NCBI RefSeq assembly: GCF_023973825.1
Contig: NW_027122932.1
Location: 1 to 54,229 of the forward strand
Length of the DNA: 54,229 nucleotides
DNA from: Plasmodium brasilianum
Lineage: Eukaryota > Apicomplexa > Aconoidasida > Haemosporida > Plasmodiidae
Reading direction: 5' to 3'
Notes under the pieces: model-generated
Database searches by the model: none
Told to the model about the DNA's origin: nothing
What the model saw: only the letters and a program-made list of their open reading frames with translations
Made by a program: the position numbers and the translations under genes
Shown: positions 24,543-39,278 of the stretch, in pieces
Numbering within the stretch: the first letter of the stretch is position 1
Layout: the number at the start of each line of letters is the position of its first letter

Positions 24543-27500
24543 TATATAGAACTTTAATATAGAAACACACGAAGTAAGAATATAATTAACAAAATATGGT
24601 ACTCTTTTAAAAATGAAATATACAATTACTTTTTATTTAATCTGTTTTTCATATTTTTTAGTAAAAACATAATGAAAACTATGTAACTATAATTTTTTTT
24701 ACAACTGAGATAATAAAATGTAAATTTAAATGTATATTATAAATTTTTTATCTTAACTATATGTACATAAAAATAAAATTAATTAAAATGAAGTGATTTA
24801 AATTAATTAATAAATATACAAAATATGTAAATTATTAATTTAATACAGAATATTAAGTAAATATTTATTAATTAATTTCAAAACAAAATAAAAAACAATA
24901 TATTTTAATTCTTAATATATCGAAATATTGAATATATAGAGAACGTAGAGAATATAAATAATGCTTTGCTCTATATTTAAGAGAAATATTACTATTTTTA
25001 TTGATAATTTTCTATTAATATTTTTAACATAAGAATTACATTTTTGGAAAACTTGTTATACCTATTAAATTATTAATTATTATAACAATATAATAATAGT
25101 AGTAACAAATGAAGAAAACTATAATATGTACGACCTTTTCTATCATATTTTTGATAGCTGATACATTAGTTAATACATAAATTTATGCATTTATTTTATG
25201 GACAATAATATATTTTAAAAATAAAATATATAACATAGGAACTAATCCACAAAAAATTCTTACTTTAAGCGCAAATAAGAATTTATATTTTATCGCTACT
25301 ATATAATTTTTAAATGGAATAATTTTTAATTATATATTATTTATATTAACATTTCTAAATGCAAATTTTGTAAATTTAAGGATATTATTCAATTTTTTAT
25401 TTTTTAAAATATATATATATTTTAGCAGTAATATAAAAAAAAAAAACAAAAAAAAACTATGAATTAATTCCTATATAAAATATACTAAATCCTAATAACT
25501 TTGGTTCACTAATATATTTGCATAATAATATTTGGAATAAAAAGAAATTTTTATTTTTGTTACTAATTTATTTTGTAATAAATATTAAATTAATTCGTAT
25601 ATTATATTATTAAATACACTGTTATGCAAGTGTAATCAAAATATAATAAATGTATTTTTTCTTTGATTTGTAAAACTTCATAATAAGCAAATTAATTGTC
25701 TACCATGTATGTAACCATTACATATTAAAATTGAATTATCAATTTTTGAATATATACTTCTAATAACTTGAACCTGAACCAACAAGAGTTAAATACAAGC
25801 TTATGTCATATAAAGAAAAGATGTGACTTCATAAAATATCATAACTTTTAATATTTATTAAGATAAAAATATATAATTAAAAAACATTAAAAGTTGTATT
25901 AACAAGGTTGTTAATTTTGCTAAGTATATATATTAAAAATATAAGGTTATTTGCTTGGTTATTTTATTTTATTTTTAACTAATATTAAACTACATAAATA
26001 AAATATAAATATAATGTACAAATAAGAGAAGATGATTTTAAAAATATTTTTGTTAATATTACCAATGAATTTATTTACAAGAAAAACAAAGATATAAATT
26101 AATAATTCCTGGTAAAACTAATTTTATTCGTACATGCTTAAAAAGTATATATAAGCTAATATTCTAACAGAACAATTCTAAGTTTTTGATATAAATACTA
26201 TTCAGGAAAAACAAAAAATGAAATGCCTTGTTTGGTGCGTACACATATTATTTTATTAGAATAGAAAGAATATGTCTATTTGAATGTGTACATTAACACA
26301 TATTAGAAATATAATTATTAAATATTTTTTCTGCATTTTCTAATAACAGTTTAGTATATTTTATATTTTGTACCTTTTAAAAAATTATTACATAATAAAA
26401 AAAACATAAATTATTGCATAGCATATAATAATATACAATTCACGGAAAAAAAAAAAAAAAATACAAAATTCTTTTTATAGCACAAATTATAATCTAACAT
26501 GCATTATATACCTACAATATGATGAACGTTTTTATATTAAATAAATAATTCTATTCTAAAATTTAATACGCAAACAAAATTTTGATGTTTTAAAAATTTG
26601 TATCCAATATAACTCTTTTATATATTCATACCATATTATTATTTAAGGAATGCTAAAGTTTTTATATAATTTAAATAAATGTATTTTATTTTAATACTAA
26701 AATAAGATCTAAAATAAGATATATTATATTTTAGAATCAAAAAATTTATATATTTTTTTTCTTTCTTTCTTTTTAAAAATTATAAATATATAAGTTCTTC
26801 AGTAATGATCATTTAAAAAAAAAGCATAAAAAATAAATGCAGCAAAAAAACATCTTTATAAATTATTATAATTAAAAAAAAAAACTTACAATAAAAAAAT
26901 TATTTTAAATAATATAATTTAGAACACAAAAGGAAATAGATAAAAAATACTAAAATATAATATATAAAATAACATATAATATAATTTAGGAAAATTATTA
27001 ATGCTTTATATTACTTTTTGACAACTATATTGAGAAGGTAATAGTACATGTATTTTCGATTAATATATAAATAATTAATATTCCAAATCATATATTTGGT
27101 GTTAACTCTTGTATAACAAAAATAAATTATATATAGATGAAATATATCTATAAGTGTAGAAATATTTATATTTCATATTATTTGTTGAATATAGTGAATA
27201 TAGATAATTATAAAAATATAAAACTCTAAATGTTTTATAATAACTATATGACAATAAATTGATGTTAACTTGTGTAAGCAAATTAATTTTCTAAAAAATA
27301 ATATATTAGAAAAATATATGTAAAATCTTTAAATTTTTAGTATGCTGTATAATAGACAATATCCTAATGTATATCACAAAATTAATATAATTATTCTTTC
27401 ACTTTCAGTTTTCACATTCATATAGTATACATATTTATATATATATTAATATAAATATATATAAAAAGATTTTTCGCTCTTGACTTTTAAATTATTAAGT

Positions 27501-29114
27501 ATAGTTATTACTTTTCAGCTTTTGTTACTAATCAAATGAAAAAAAATTAAAGCGTTTTTCTATTTGTTTAATATATTAAATGTATTTCTAATACATTAAT
27601 ATAATTTTAAATTTTACTATTTTTAAAGCATCAATAGAGTATATGAATATACACAATAATCCTTTATAAACTTCTAATAAACATAAAAAAAAAATAATTT
27701 TTATAAATTCCATCTCATTCAATTATCTATTAAAAAATGTATAAGCACACTACAATTTTAAATATATATTTCAATCCCTTTTATATTTCAAAATATTTCT
27801 TAAATTCTTTTTTGTATATATATTCGGTTAGTTATGATCCATTAAATATTACTAGGTCAAACAGAAATCATTTTTTCATATATTACTAATAATTTTATTA
27901 TCTATTTCTAATATAAATCAAATCTTTCGAATTATAATTTATATATATATTTTCTTAAGTACACTCTGTCTGAGCTTTTTATATTATTATTATTTCTATA
28001 GTGTTTTCTGAAAAAAACATATCTACGAATACCCTTTTTAATTTTTAAGAACATATAACCTACTTTTATTCAATTTTTATATATATAAATTTTTTTTTTT
28101 CCACATATATATTTAAAATAGATTTCTTCTTATATCCAAAGTGTTTGTCTATTTTTAGCACCATTTCTAAATGGATATATTGGAAATAGTAAAGAAGAAT
28201 AAATATAAATATAAGCGTAAAAAGTGAAATAAAACACAAAAATCATATATTCATTATATATTATACACTAATTAAATATACATTCAAAATACTTTTTACA
28301 TGTTAATTCTTAAATAACATTCCTAAATATCATATTATTCACTTATAACTGACGTTCCTCAAAAAAATGCTGTACTCAACAAAAAATTATATAGAAATAT
28401 GTAAATTGTATTAAAGTTACCGAAAATTACTGAATAAAAAATTATCAAAAAATTAATAATTATTTAAAATCATTTATACCTATATAACAAGTTATAATTG
28501 TACAATATTATACATATTCTATATATTGTATATTCAATACATTTTGACAAAATCATGCATTTAATTCATAAGCTATAATATAACTTCTATATAATAATCA
28601 TATATTTATAATTACATTTATGTTACTATTTTTATTATTTGTATTTCATAAATTCAGCTTGTAAATCACATAAAAATATAAAATTCAATCGTTTTCCGAC
28701 TTCATAAAAAGAACAGAATTTGTTATTATAAATACTCCACATATTTTGTAGTTTATACGACAATAAAAAAACAATATATTTTTAAACACAGAAAATCGTA
28801 TTTATTTTTATAAACTTGAAATATAAAATTTTCATATTATTAAATAAGACATTTAAAGTAAAAATTATAGAACAATCATATTACTTTAAATACTAAAAAA
28901 CAATATAAATGAATACCTTTCTCCTTTATACAAAAACAGAATATACAAGTTAAACTTGAAACAAACAAATAAAAATTATTAATTGTTTACATATATATAT
29001 TTTTTTTATTTTATTTACTTATTATATATATTTAAGAATAAATCAACTTTTGTAATATGCATAACAATGTTTTGATACATTTGATACGTTTTTTCCAAGT
29101 TAGTCCTAATGGTC
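24543..29114. other. 5' flank of A3 and long AT-rich gap
   Basis: The first 1.3 kb is the A3 upstream flank, with elements at about 24.92-24.99 and 25.41 kb. Beyond that is low-complexity DNA. At 27.95-28.26 kb the minus strand reads a hydrophobic stretch followed by basic residues. This could be a membrane-exon relic of a pir or STP1-like gene, but the match is too weak to annotate. Confidence 0.45.
24910..24985 (-). promoter_or_regulatory. Conserved fam upstream element, A3 copy
   Basis: CGAAATATTGAATATATAG then GAACGTAGAGAATATAAAT lie about 400 bp upstream of the A3 ATG. This copy links the AATATTGA part seen in A1 and B2 with the GTAGAGAATATA part seen in A2. Confidence 0.42.
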
Positions 29115-30240
29115 TTATGTAGAATAATGAGATATCCATATTTTATTTTTTTTAGAATTACTATAAAATATATTTGGAGCATTCTTTAATATTTTTTCCT
29201 CTGTACTTGTTGAATATTATATATACGTTTTTCATTTTTGAAGAGTCTATAACTAAAACATTTTCCAAAAAAATTAAACTAATATACACATTAACAACAA
29301 AACATATATATATTTAATCTGTTTTACAATTATAAATTTTTATTAAAAATAACATACATATATTTATACATTTAATTTATAAATATAAACAGATGTTATT
29401 CTTAGTAGAATAGAAAAATAAAAGAAAAATACAAGCAGTGAATAATCAACGAAAACAACAGTGTAAAAAGGATCTATCGCTATTTTTTCTTCTTATATTA
29501 ACGCTCTTATTATAATTAATTTAAAATTTCATTCTTTACTTCTTATAACACCAAGCTTAATTAGTGTAGCTTCAAGCATTATTTCTTTGCTTTCAGTGGG
29601 ACTTTAATTTATTCGCACCATTTTTTATAAGACGTTATATGGATAATGTATTATATTACATTTAAAATAATTTTAACATTTTTCTTTACAAATTAAATTT
29701 TGTCTCTTAAAACCAGTATGTTATTCCCTTATGCAGTTTCTATATAAATTGTTAATATAAGTAAAGTACTTGAAATTCATATTACAATTATTATTCTTAC
29801 TATTTTTATTAGTATATTTAATTATATGATCATAATTTTTAAAAAGGTTGATGCAAATATTTCTGTTCATTCTATCCTTTAGTGTTAATGATATTAATGT
29901 AAAAGCAATATGATACATCTTATAAATATTTTAAATTAATATCATTTACTTCCGTAAAAACTTTTCTACTATCATTTTAATTACCAACATTTTTTCTATT
30001 AATACCAAATGTTTCATTATGATATCGAAAGAGACTTACTAGGAATAAGAGCAACGTGCTAAGGATTTTCCTCTTTATTCGTAATAGATAATTTTTTTAA
30101 GTTTGTTGAAACTTTTTTACAAAAATTCTTCATATTTTTGTTAATTATATATAACTTATTACATTTATTATTAATATTACTTATGTTTTGCTGTCACTAT
30201 TTATTTCATTATATTTTTTATATGAGGACACCCGTATTAA
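29115..30240 (-). pseudogene. pir: Decayed pir gene
   Basis: Pieces in pir order can be read on the minus strand. The N-terminus is VSSYKKYNEINSD at about 30.23 kb, then MKNFCKKVSTNLKKLS at about 30.13-30.08 kb. The middle is LFKNYDHIIKYTN and FKYFTYINNLY at about 29.85-29.74 kb, then YFKCNIIHYPYNVL at about 29.68-29.64 kb. An exon-3-like part is FFGKCFSYRLFKNEKRIY at about 29.27 kb, and the tail is NIFYSNSKKNKIWISHYS ending at 29115. These correspond to the intact pir gene at 34-35.7 kb (LYDYFQNYDSIR, YLKYIIKLY, YFKCDDEFDPNILL, PFGRCFHKKVSRKKI). Stops and frame changes occur throughout. It is old, with drift across its whole length rather than a single lesion, and lies head-to-head with the intact pir. 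Confidence 0.7.
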
Positions 30241-33200
30241 TATACCTTCATATAAATTAAAAAAAAATAAATTGCATAAATATATAAATGCTTTCGTTTA
30301 TGAACGAATTTTATTCATTTCACTTTATTAAAAATATAATACATAAATCATAAATCATTTATAATTTTTATAATAACAAATAAAAATGCATTTCTTTCTC
30401 TCTTAAATTGTCTATTATACTTAAAAATATGATAAATATACAAAGAATAAACCTTGTTACAGAATTATATATATATGTAATTTATAATGGATTTTAATCT
30501 GTTGAAATGTTATGCATTTTCCTATACTTATTATAAGCTGAAAATAAATATGTAATAGTAAGAATAGCATATTAAATGTTCTTTAACATATAATTGTAGT
30601 AGTACTAGCATTATCTCACAAAATAAGTATTTTAAATAATGATATAAATAAAATAAAAATTAAAAGTGCAATTTCCTTATAAAGTGAACTCATATAAAAC
30701 ACTATATTTCTTTTTAAAATTCTAATTTATTTTGATCATTTCATAAAACACCATTAATAATACATAATGGAACAAATCGTATTTAAGTTATATAATTATA
30801 ATCTGTATTATGTACTAAAATGTTTAACTATTTATACTATATAATTATTTAAAAAAACATGCAGAAAAATATGTGTTCTGCATACAAAATATAATGATTA
30901 TATTCATCTAGAAATAAAAACTTTCCATGTTCAAATATATAGAATTATTAATCATTCTATTTAGTTACATTTAGATTTTATAAAAATATATATATATATA
31001 TATATATCATTTTTGACTTATTTTTATTAAAAAATAAAATACGTAATAAACATTCTTATAAATTAGTAAATATAATATAAATTATAGATATCTAATTACA
31101 AAGAAAAAATATTTATTAACAAAAAGTAAATAATTATAGTGCTCCTATTTATAAACGAGTATGTATTTTATTATTATAAAAATGTTTTTGCTATATATAT
31201 TAATTTTAACATAACACTAAATTTGAAATATTAAGTTATTATGTAATGCTATAGTTTCCATTTATTATATGGACTTTCAAATATCAGTATTATATGTATA
31301 TTAAATATAAATGTGTACTATGAATTATTCAGCATAAAGCAATATTTCAAATTAAACCAAAGAATTCTTCTTTAAAACACTATAAATAATGATGACGAAT
31401 TTTTTTCCTTATATTTCCTACATCATAAAAATATGTTGCGAATTATATTTAAAACATAATGAAACAATTTATGCAAAACATGTATTACGTTTTAAAATAA
31501 AATATATAACAATTACTTTTATTTTCATTGATGAAATAATAATAATAATAAATTATTTTATTATAGTTTTTAATTATATATTTTCGCGTATTTTATTCAT
31601 TTCTGTTACACGTTATATTAATAACATTAAATGATATTTATGCCAGTAAAAAAATAATCAAATAAATTTTTTAAATTAATAATATTTTTTTTAACTATGT
31701 TTCTTCTGAAAAAATACCAAAACACAATTAACAATAAATAATGTATATACGATTAGAATTGTTTTTTGTATCTTTTTAACTGTTATCGCAACTACAATGA
31801 ATAGTTAAATATATTTTTTACGAAATATTCAGAATTACATTTATTATAAATATTATTATCTTCATATTCGAATTCAAGAATACAATATAAAAAAAAAAAA
31901 AAGAAAAAAAAAGTATCAATATGTTTACTAACCAGCTAATTTTACAAGCATATATTATGAAAAAAAATTGAACATATAAGTGTGGATCACTGAAAAATTA
32001 CACAAATTATAAAAAGAATTAAAAGAATTATAATATTATAATAGGGGTTATAATTAAAATTAGATAATAATATTGTTAAAAGATATTAAAAAATTAATTC
32101 AAATTTTATATAAAAAACATAATTGAAAATGAAATATTTACTAAGATAAATAAAAAAACTCTTTTTAGTGAAAATGAATAATAAAAGAATTAAAATGTGA
32201 TACTAGTACAATTTGGACTGTATGATTATCAGTTAAGTGATTTATAATAATACTATTAATGAAATTACTTAAATAATGGTTGAAAAATACAAAAATCATT
32301 ATCTTAATCGAATATACCTTATAAATTAAAAGTAATATAAATGAAAATATAACGCATTATACCTAAAAATGTATGCATAATATAATTAATATTACTATTT
32401 GATACATATAATATATTAATTACAGTTTGTTTTACTTATATCACAATATTTTATTAGAAATCATTTATTTGTAAACATTCATAATATTCTTACTATCAGT
32501 ATTATAACAAAATAAACAGTAAAACATAATATTTTTAAGCAAAAAGAAAAATGTAATATAAATAAAAAAAAAAAAAAATTAGATAAAATTATATATACAT
32601 TATAATGTTAGTTATTTTGAAAAAACAAATAAAGTCATTATGTCATACATAAAACTCCTAGAAGAGAGAAATTCATTCAGTTTACATATATAATACTGAT
32701 GGTATCTTATACCATATTTTTATTCCAAAATATTTTATGATATTATGTGATGACTTTATGGAACATATCCTATTAGAATGCACACAAAATTAACATTTTC
32801 TATTGCAGAATATTACCTACAAAAAAATGAAAAATAAATTTTATTAAAATTCTATTATATTTTTAGATAAATATATTTTTAAGTAATAGAATATGTATAA
32901 ATAAGATAACATAAAAATGTTGTGAATATCATAGTAGCATAATAATTCCTTTTGATAATTATTTTATATCCTGAACATAATAAAAAAAATATTTGGTATA
33001 TTTTAAATCTTTAATCTATATTATATGAGTTCATTTTAATATTATTATAAAATCTTATTTATATTATAATAAAAATAAGTGTTAAACCTTAATTTTTTTA
33101 ATAATATTTTTTTAATAATTTAATGTAATATTTTTTTCTTTATGATCGTATTTTTAATATGTTGCATACATAAAAATCAATATGTTATTTAAGGATAAAA

Positions 33201-33996
33201 ATAATGCAAAGAAAAAGAAAAATTAAAATAATATTTTGCATAGTCCATAAAAATTCAAGAAACGATTTTATTATAATAAATTCATGAGTAACTCTTTAAG
33301 CAGCACAATTACAATTGTTAAATCTTTTTTAGTAATAATTATTTTTTTATCTAATTTAAAACCAATTTTTTTTATGATTAATATATATATTCATACATAT
33401 TACTTCTATCTCATTTATATAAAAAAAATGTTATGTATTTATTCAGAAAATTTTCTTAAAAAAAAATACATAATACAAAAACATCCGGAAGAGTTTCTAC
33501 AAAATAATTAAAGTAAAATAGTACTAAACGTAAAATCTATATAATTATTTATACTATAGATATAGTTATTATGCGGAAATTTATATATAGACTATATATT
33601 AAAAGGACAAAATGGATAAATACATATATTAAAAAACTAAAATAATCAAAGGATATTTTATTATGTTACATATAAATAGAATAAATAAAATATTTACAAA
33701 TAATATATTCACTTTTAATACTATAGTTTTTACAATAAATTTATAAACTCATTCATTTATTTGTATGGAAATTAAAAATTAATATTTTATTAAATGTCAC
33801 AGGTGTTATGGAATATTAATCCTTAACAAGAATTATAGAATATCTCCTGCTAACAAATATTTATTTATTTTTGAAAATTCACAAAAAAAATTCATAATAT
33901 ATATCATTAATTTTTATATCTTTATTTTTTATATATGGCTAAATCAATATATAATGTGCTGACATTTTCTTGTATTTTATAGTTTTCAAAAAAAAA
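30241..33996. other. Divergent intergenic region, upstream of pir
   Basis: No supported gene. It separates minus-strand loci on the left from plus-strand loci on the right, so it should hold the pir promoter. An (AT)n run lies at about 30985-31008. Open stretches at 31.39-31.63 and 33.28-33.51 kb are I/F/Y/N-rich with no family resemblance. Confidence 0.5.
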
Positions 33997-35720
33997 ATGT
34001 CAGTTTCTAGTGATAACGAATGGGTATATATTAATTTTTATAAAAAACATAATTAATATCTTATAATTTAAGTACTGAATACCACTAAAACACATTTAGA
34101 AACACTTCTATAATAAAAAATTATAAATTTACATCTAATTCATTATCCCCACTTAATTTATAGGATAAAATTTTAGAAGGGTCTTTTTCATATAATATAT
34201 ACAAAGAATTAGATAATGATGTTGAAGAAAAGAATTATGATGATTACTGTATTGCATTCAATAATGATAAAGATAATACTGAAGAAAAGTGTTACAATCT
34301 CTGTAAAAAAATATTAAGAAATACACATATTTTATCTAGATATGTTAATACAAATAATTTTACAACTCTCTGTTCACATTATAGATATTGGACGTATTAT
34401 AATATAAAGAAAATTTTAGGAGATGATACAAATGATGATAAGGCCAAACCAATAATTAATAAATTTAAACAGGTTCGAGATAATATTAGAAAAATTTCTA
34501 ATGCGTTATATTGCCAATATGAGTTTAATGATGATATTATAAAAAAACTAAACGATATGAAAGAAGAAAAATATTTGTATGATTATTTTCAAAATTATGA
34601 CAGTATTAGAACATCTGACACATGTAATGTTGTTACACTTGATAAATATGAAAAATACCTTAAATATATTATTAAATTATATAATGAGCGTAAAGGGGAG
34701 GATGCATGTTGCTATGGTTCATTCTTGATAGACTGCGAAGACTATTTTAAATGCGATGACGAATTTGATCCTAATATACTGTTGTCTACATTAAAATCTA
34801 CCAAACAAAAAAAATGCGATAACTTGATGAAAGCTCTTCCAACTATAACATCCGGCGTTACATCACGTTCAAAGAGTTCCCTAACAAATATTACAGGTTC
34901 AATTTACTATTTCAAGTGTACTGATTATGACGAAGACAAAATTTCAGATAAAACAAAAGAAGGTGGAAAACTTAATTGTCATATTTTTCTGACATCTGAT
35001 AAATCTCATTTTATGCCATTATCACCTTCTCTTCAAGCTTCTTCGACATTTGGTCCTTTTACAACCTATGGACAAAGAGGAACTTCTGTATCTGCAGAAT
35101 TACAACGTAATAACCTAGTATCAAGCGGAATCTCAGAACAAGCAGATCAATCATCTTCTTCACAGTCATCAGATGTGAACTATAAGAGCTCTTATAAAGA
35201 TGCTCCATGCCAAAATCCACTATTAGCAAGAGATGTATCAGAAAACTGCAGAGAGCCGGATGTTCGCGAAACTGAAACTGTTGGAGTAAAATTGAGTTTA
35301 TATGCTCCCGGAAGAAGAATTAGAATTAAACTAAATAGTGACTCAAACACGTTCAAAAACAATTTTTTTCGCGTGGGAATCGCATTTACTCTGATAGCGG
35401 GAATCATTTCCACTATTTTCCTTTATTATAAAGTAAGTAAATGTTCTTCAATAAAATCCAAAATATATTTATTTCCTATTTTTAATTTCCATAAAATTTT
35501 ATAATTAATGAAAAAAAAAATTCAATATATCTTTTATTATTCATTTTTATAATAGTTTACTCCTTTTGGAAGATGTTTTCACAAAAAAGTATCAAGGAAA
35601 AAAATAATAGACGATTATTATGATGATCCGTATATGCGGAAGTTTATGATCCGTGCTCCAAAATCGAATAAAAGAAGAACTGGTAATACTGGATTACAAT
35701 TTTCTTATTATTCTAGGTGA
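33997..35720 (+). CDS. pir: PIR superfamily protein, intact, 3 exons
   Basis: Exon 1 (33997-34023) encodes MSVSSDNEW and is followed by GTATAT. Exon 2 (34164-35432) starts DKILEGSFSYNIYKELDND after TTATAG and is open for 423 codons. Exon 3 (35556-35720) encodes FTPFGRCFHKKVSRKKI to the stop. All junctions are phase 0, giving about 486 aa. The cysteine-rich N-terminal domain has C38, C52, C56 and C79 with HYRYW at 81-85. Then come LYDYFQNYDSIR, YLKYIIKLY, CC at 191-192 and YFKC ending at C206. A Ser/Thr-rich linker contains SSSSQSSD near 340. One membrane segment lies at about 412-431, just before the exon 2/3 junction, followed by a basic cytoplasmic tail. This is the standard layout of Plasmodium interspersed repeat proteins. 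A role in variant surface display or export is known for the family and inferred here. No signal peptide is expected. It is the only intact gene in the plus-strand block. Confidence 0.93.
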
Positions 35721-38700
35721 AATATTGTTTATTGACTTCAAATAAATGCAAAATAATTTAGAAAAAGCATATACTGAAAAGCTCGGATGATGAGGTGACA
35801 TGCTGACTTATATTAAGAAAAAAAATAAAAAAAATAAATTATATTCAATTAAAACATAAAATAAATCTATATAACATACAATGGATAAGTGAAAAATTAC
35901 CCCAGAATAATAATGATATATAATTTTAACTATGAGGTAGAATATATATGTTAAAAATTAATTAAATATAGAAAATTTGTATATAATATGATACATATAA
36001 AAATAAAAGAAAATTCATAAAATTAACATAAGTATAGTAAATAGTAAATATTTTATCACATATAACAAATAAAAATAAAATTATACAAAATATGATAAAG
36101 AAAGCAATATGTAAAATTGTAAAAATTTGAAAATATAAAATGTATTACCACATATAAACGCAAATTCAAAAATTATTTTGCTTTATTCAACTATACAAAA
36201 AGCCTGTTATAAAAAAAAAGTATAATATTAAAAAAAATTCCTACATAATTATCAAGAAAATTTAGCGATGAATGAAGACAAAAATTTTTTTTTTCTAATT
36301 TAAAGAAAATTTAAGATATCTTTAATAAGATTACATAGAACTATTTACATAAAAACAAATAACTTTTTTTAAGAATTATGTAAGTATTATTAAATATCCT
36401 TTCATACATCCTTTTTTATTTAAATTTAATAACTAAAACTCGTTAATTTATTTTATTATTATTTTTTCTTTTTGCTCGTTTTCTTTTTTCTTTTCACTTT
36501 TCCATATATTTAAGTATGTGTTAAAACTTAATTAGTACTTATTCGATAAAATTTTGATATGAATATTCTGTATTCTTCATCAACATCAAAAATTTAATAA
36601 ATCTTTATGAATTATTATAACATAATTTTTACAATAATAATATGAAAAATAATTATTTTAATAATTAAATAAAATTTCTATAGACTTAACTTTTTCGTTT
36701 TTGAAAAATAATCACAGTTTTCATAAAAAAATAACGTAAAATAAAATGAATTAAGATTTGATTATAAAAAAATGCAATACATAATTATTATTACAATGCA
36801 TTAACCCAATCAATCAAACGTTCTTTTCTATCATACCATACAGAATTAATAACATTGCCATATGAAACAGAATATCCACATTATTTATATAATATATACA
36901 TAAGATAATTATCTAAGATACGTTAAAAATATATTATTTTACTTATTTTATTAAGTATATAAAACTCATGAATTATTTTATTAAAAAATATATTTGAAAT
37001 ACCAATAGGCAATTAAATGCATACAAGTGATTAAAATATTAAAACCTCATTGCTCTGTATGTTTCATATTGTACTCAAGTAAAGACTTAGAAATTTTTAC
37101 AGGAAAATTTTATATTTGAAATACATAATAATCATTCCTTCTTTCATATATAATCCCTTTATTTAATACATGTATTATTTAGTATATTCACTATAAAATT
37201 GAAGGATATAAAATATATCCGTAAATATATATTAATTAAATAATATAATAACGTTAACTATTGCATCAGATGCTAATAATAAAAATGATATTGTCAACAT
37301 ATTTTATATTAATTAATATTAATATCATTAAGTACTTATATTTCCACTTTGTTACAAATATAGAAATATTCTTCTTATTTTCTTTTTACCTTTTCATGAT
37401 AATAAATTTAAACTATTTTAAAACATTTTTTATACTAAACATTGTTTCTAAATCCCATTTTTATGGACTTTTATCTATATTTTTCATAAAATAAAAACCT
37501 AAATATATGGAAAACTTGAAATTTATAAAAAAATGAAATGCTATAAACATATTGTTTCAATAATTCAGAAATTAGAGGAAGTACGTTATATAAATGAGTG
37601 CTCAAACAAAAATTATTAAAAACCACAATTATAAATGATAATGCTATTATAACAATCATTTTTATGCTAATTTGAAAGCTTTTATTTTTTACGTGTTATA
37701 TTTACGGTTCAATTATTCTTCTATTTTATATATGTTTATTGAAAATTTTATTGTATTCACTTATCTAATGTTAGCTAAATATATATATTATAGAATAACT
37801 CAAAAAAACGTTTTAATAGAATAATTATATAGTATACTGCTAAAAATTAAATAATTTTCTGTGGAAAATAAATTCTTGTTATACACAAATGTAACAATAA
37901 ATTATATATTATATCAAAATACATATAAATATTGTTACATATATATTTGAAAACAATTATTATGCAAATCCTTCCACATTATTTCAAATTTTGAAAAAAT
38001 CATATTTTTCTTTATGTTCCTGTATTCCCACCAATTATCATACCTCCATTAAATATTATGTTTTTTCAAATATCTAAAATATTAAAAATGACTATTTAAA
38101 TATATAATATCATAAAAAATAAAAATTTATTTTTATATATATTTCTCCTTATATTGTTATTAATTAGCACATTTTAAAAAGAAATTGTATATAATGTTAT
38201 TAATTAAAACAAAAAGAAATCGTAGAAAAAGGAACATAAAAATTTCATAAAATTAAATTTCAAAAATCAAAATAAACAAAAAAAATGATTCTTTAATATA
38301 ATAAATTGATTAGAGATAACTATACTAACATAATAATTTATATTAATAAATATTTACAACATTGTGTTATCAGTTAATATGAATATATTTTTATATTTTT
38401 CTCACCATAATTTATCTCTCATGAACTTGTTTCTAATAAAGAACTAAAATTAGAAGTAATATATTTACATAATTGACTAAATCTATGGCTAATGGTAGTA
38501 CGTATAAATTGTTCTGTAATTTTTAATTAATCAGTTCATATATTAAAAAGAAATATGCATTAATACATAAGTATTTTTAATTTTTGTGCTAATTAAATAT
38601 TTTTTAATACTTTTAAAAATAAATTTTTATATAGTTAATTAAAAGCAGAAGAAAATCAAAAAATGAATGATATCTTTTTATAGGCTAGTAATTCGAATTT

Positions 38701-39278
38701 AACTATACATAATTATGAGACTTCAATGTTTTTTTCATAATTTAATATGATACATCATGTCATTTACATAGAATTATTATATTAATATTTTTTATTAAAA
38801 AGTTATAATTTATTTTACTTTTTTTAAACATAGAATAAATAATATTTATATAAGGGTACCTAATAATTTTTCAAATTCTGCATGAACAATCAAAATTATA
38901 TTTAAAAATTAATATTCTTAAAACATATTCTATTTATTAAAATTTATGTAAAATGGAATCATTCATACATAAAATTCGTAGTGAACATATACTGATGAAC
39001 ATATATAAATAATTAATTAAACTATATTAAAAATATTCCATTAAATAAAGTAAACAGTAAATAATTAAATTTTATATATATCATATACATATATAATATT
39101 GAGTGTCATAATTAGAATTTAATGCTATGTACTTTTCACAACTATATGGATAAATTAGCTTAATTTATATATTATAATTTCTCATCTCTATAAATGACAC
39201 AGTATATGTGAAAACATGTACACATTATAATTATAGAAATATAATAATATGTATCCAAAATGAAAAAAAATTAACGCA
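35721..39278. other. Intergenic, pir to STP1 pseudogene
   Basis: No supported gene or relic. Open stretches at 37.26-37.49 (+) and 37.47-37.66 kb (-) are low-complexity I/F/L/Y runs overlapping each other. They have no splice-linked partners. Confidence 0.5.

Noticed and set aside
35192..35413. Minus-strand 73-codon frame inside pir exon 2
   Set aside because: Antisense shadow of the pir linker and membrane region.
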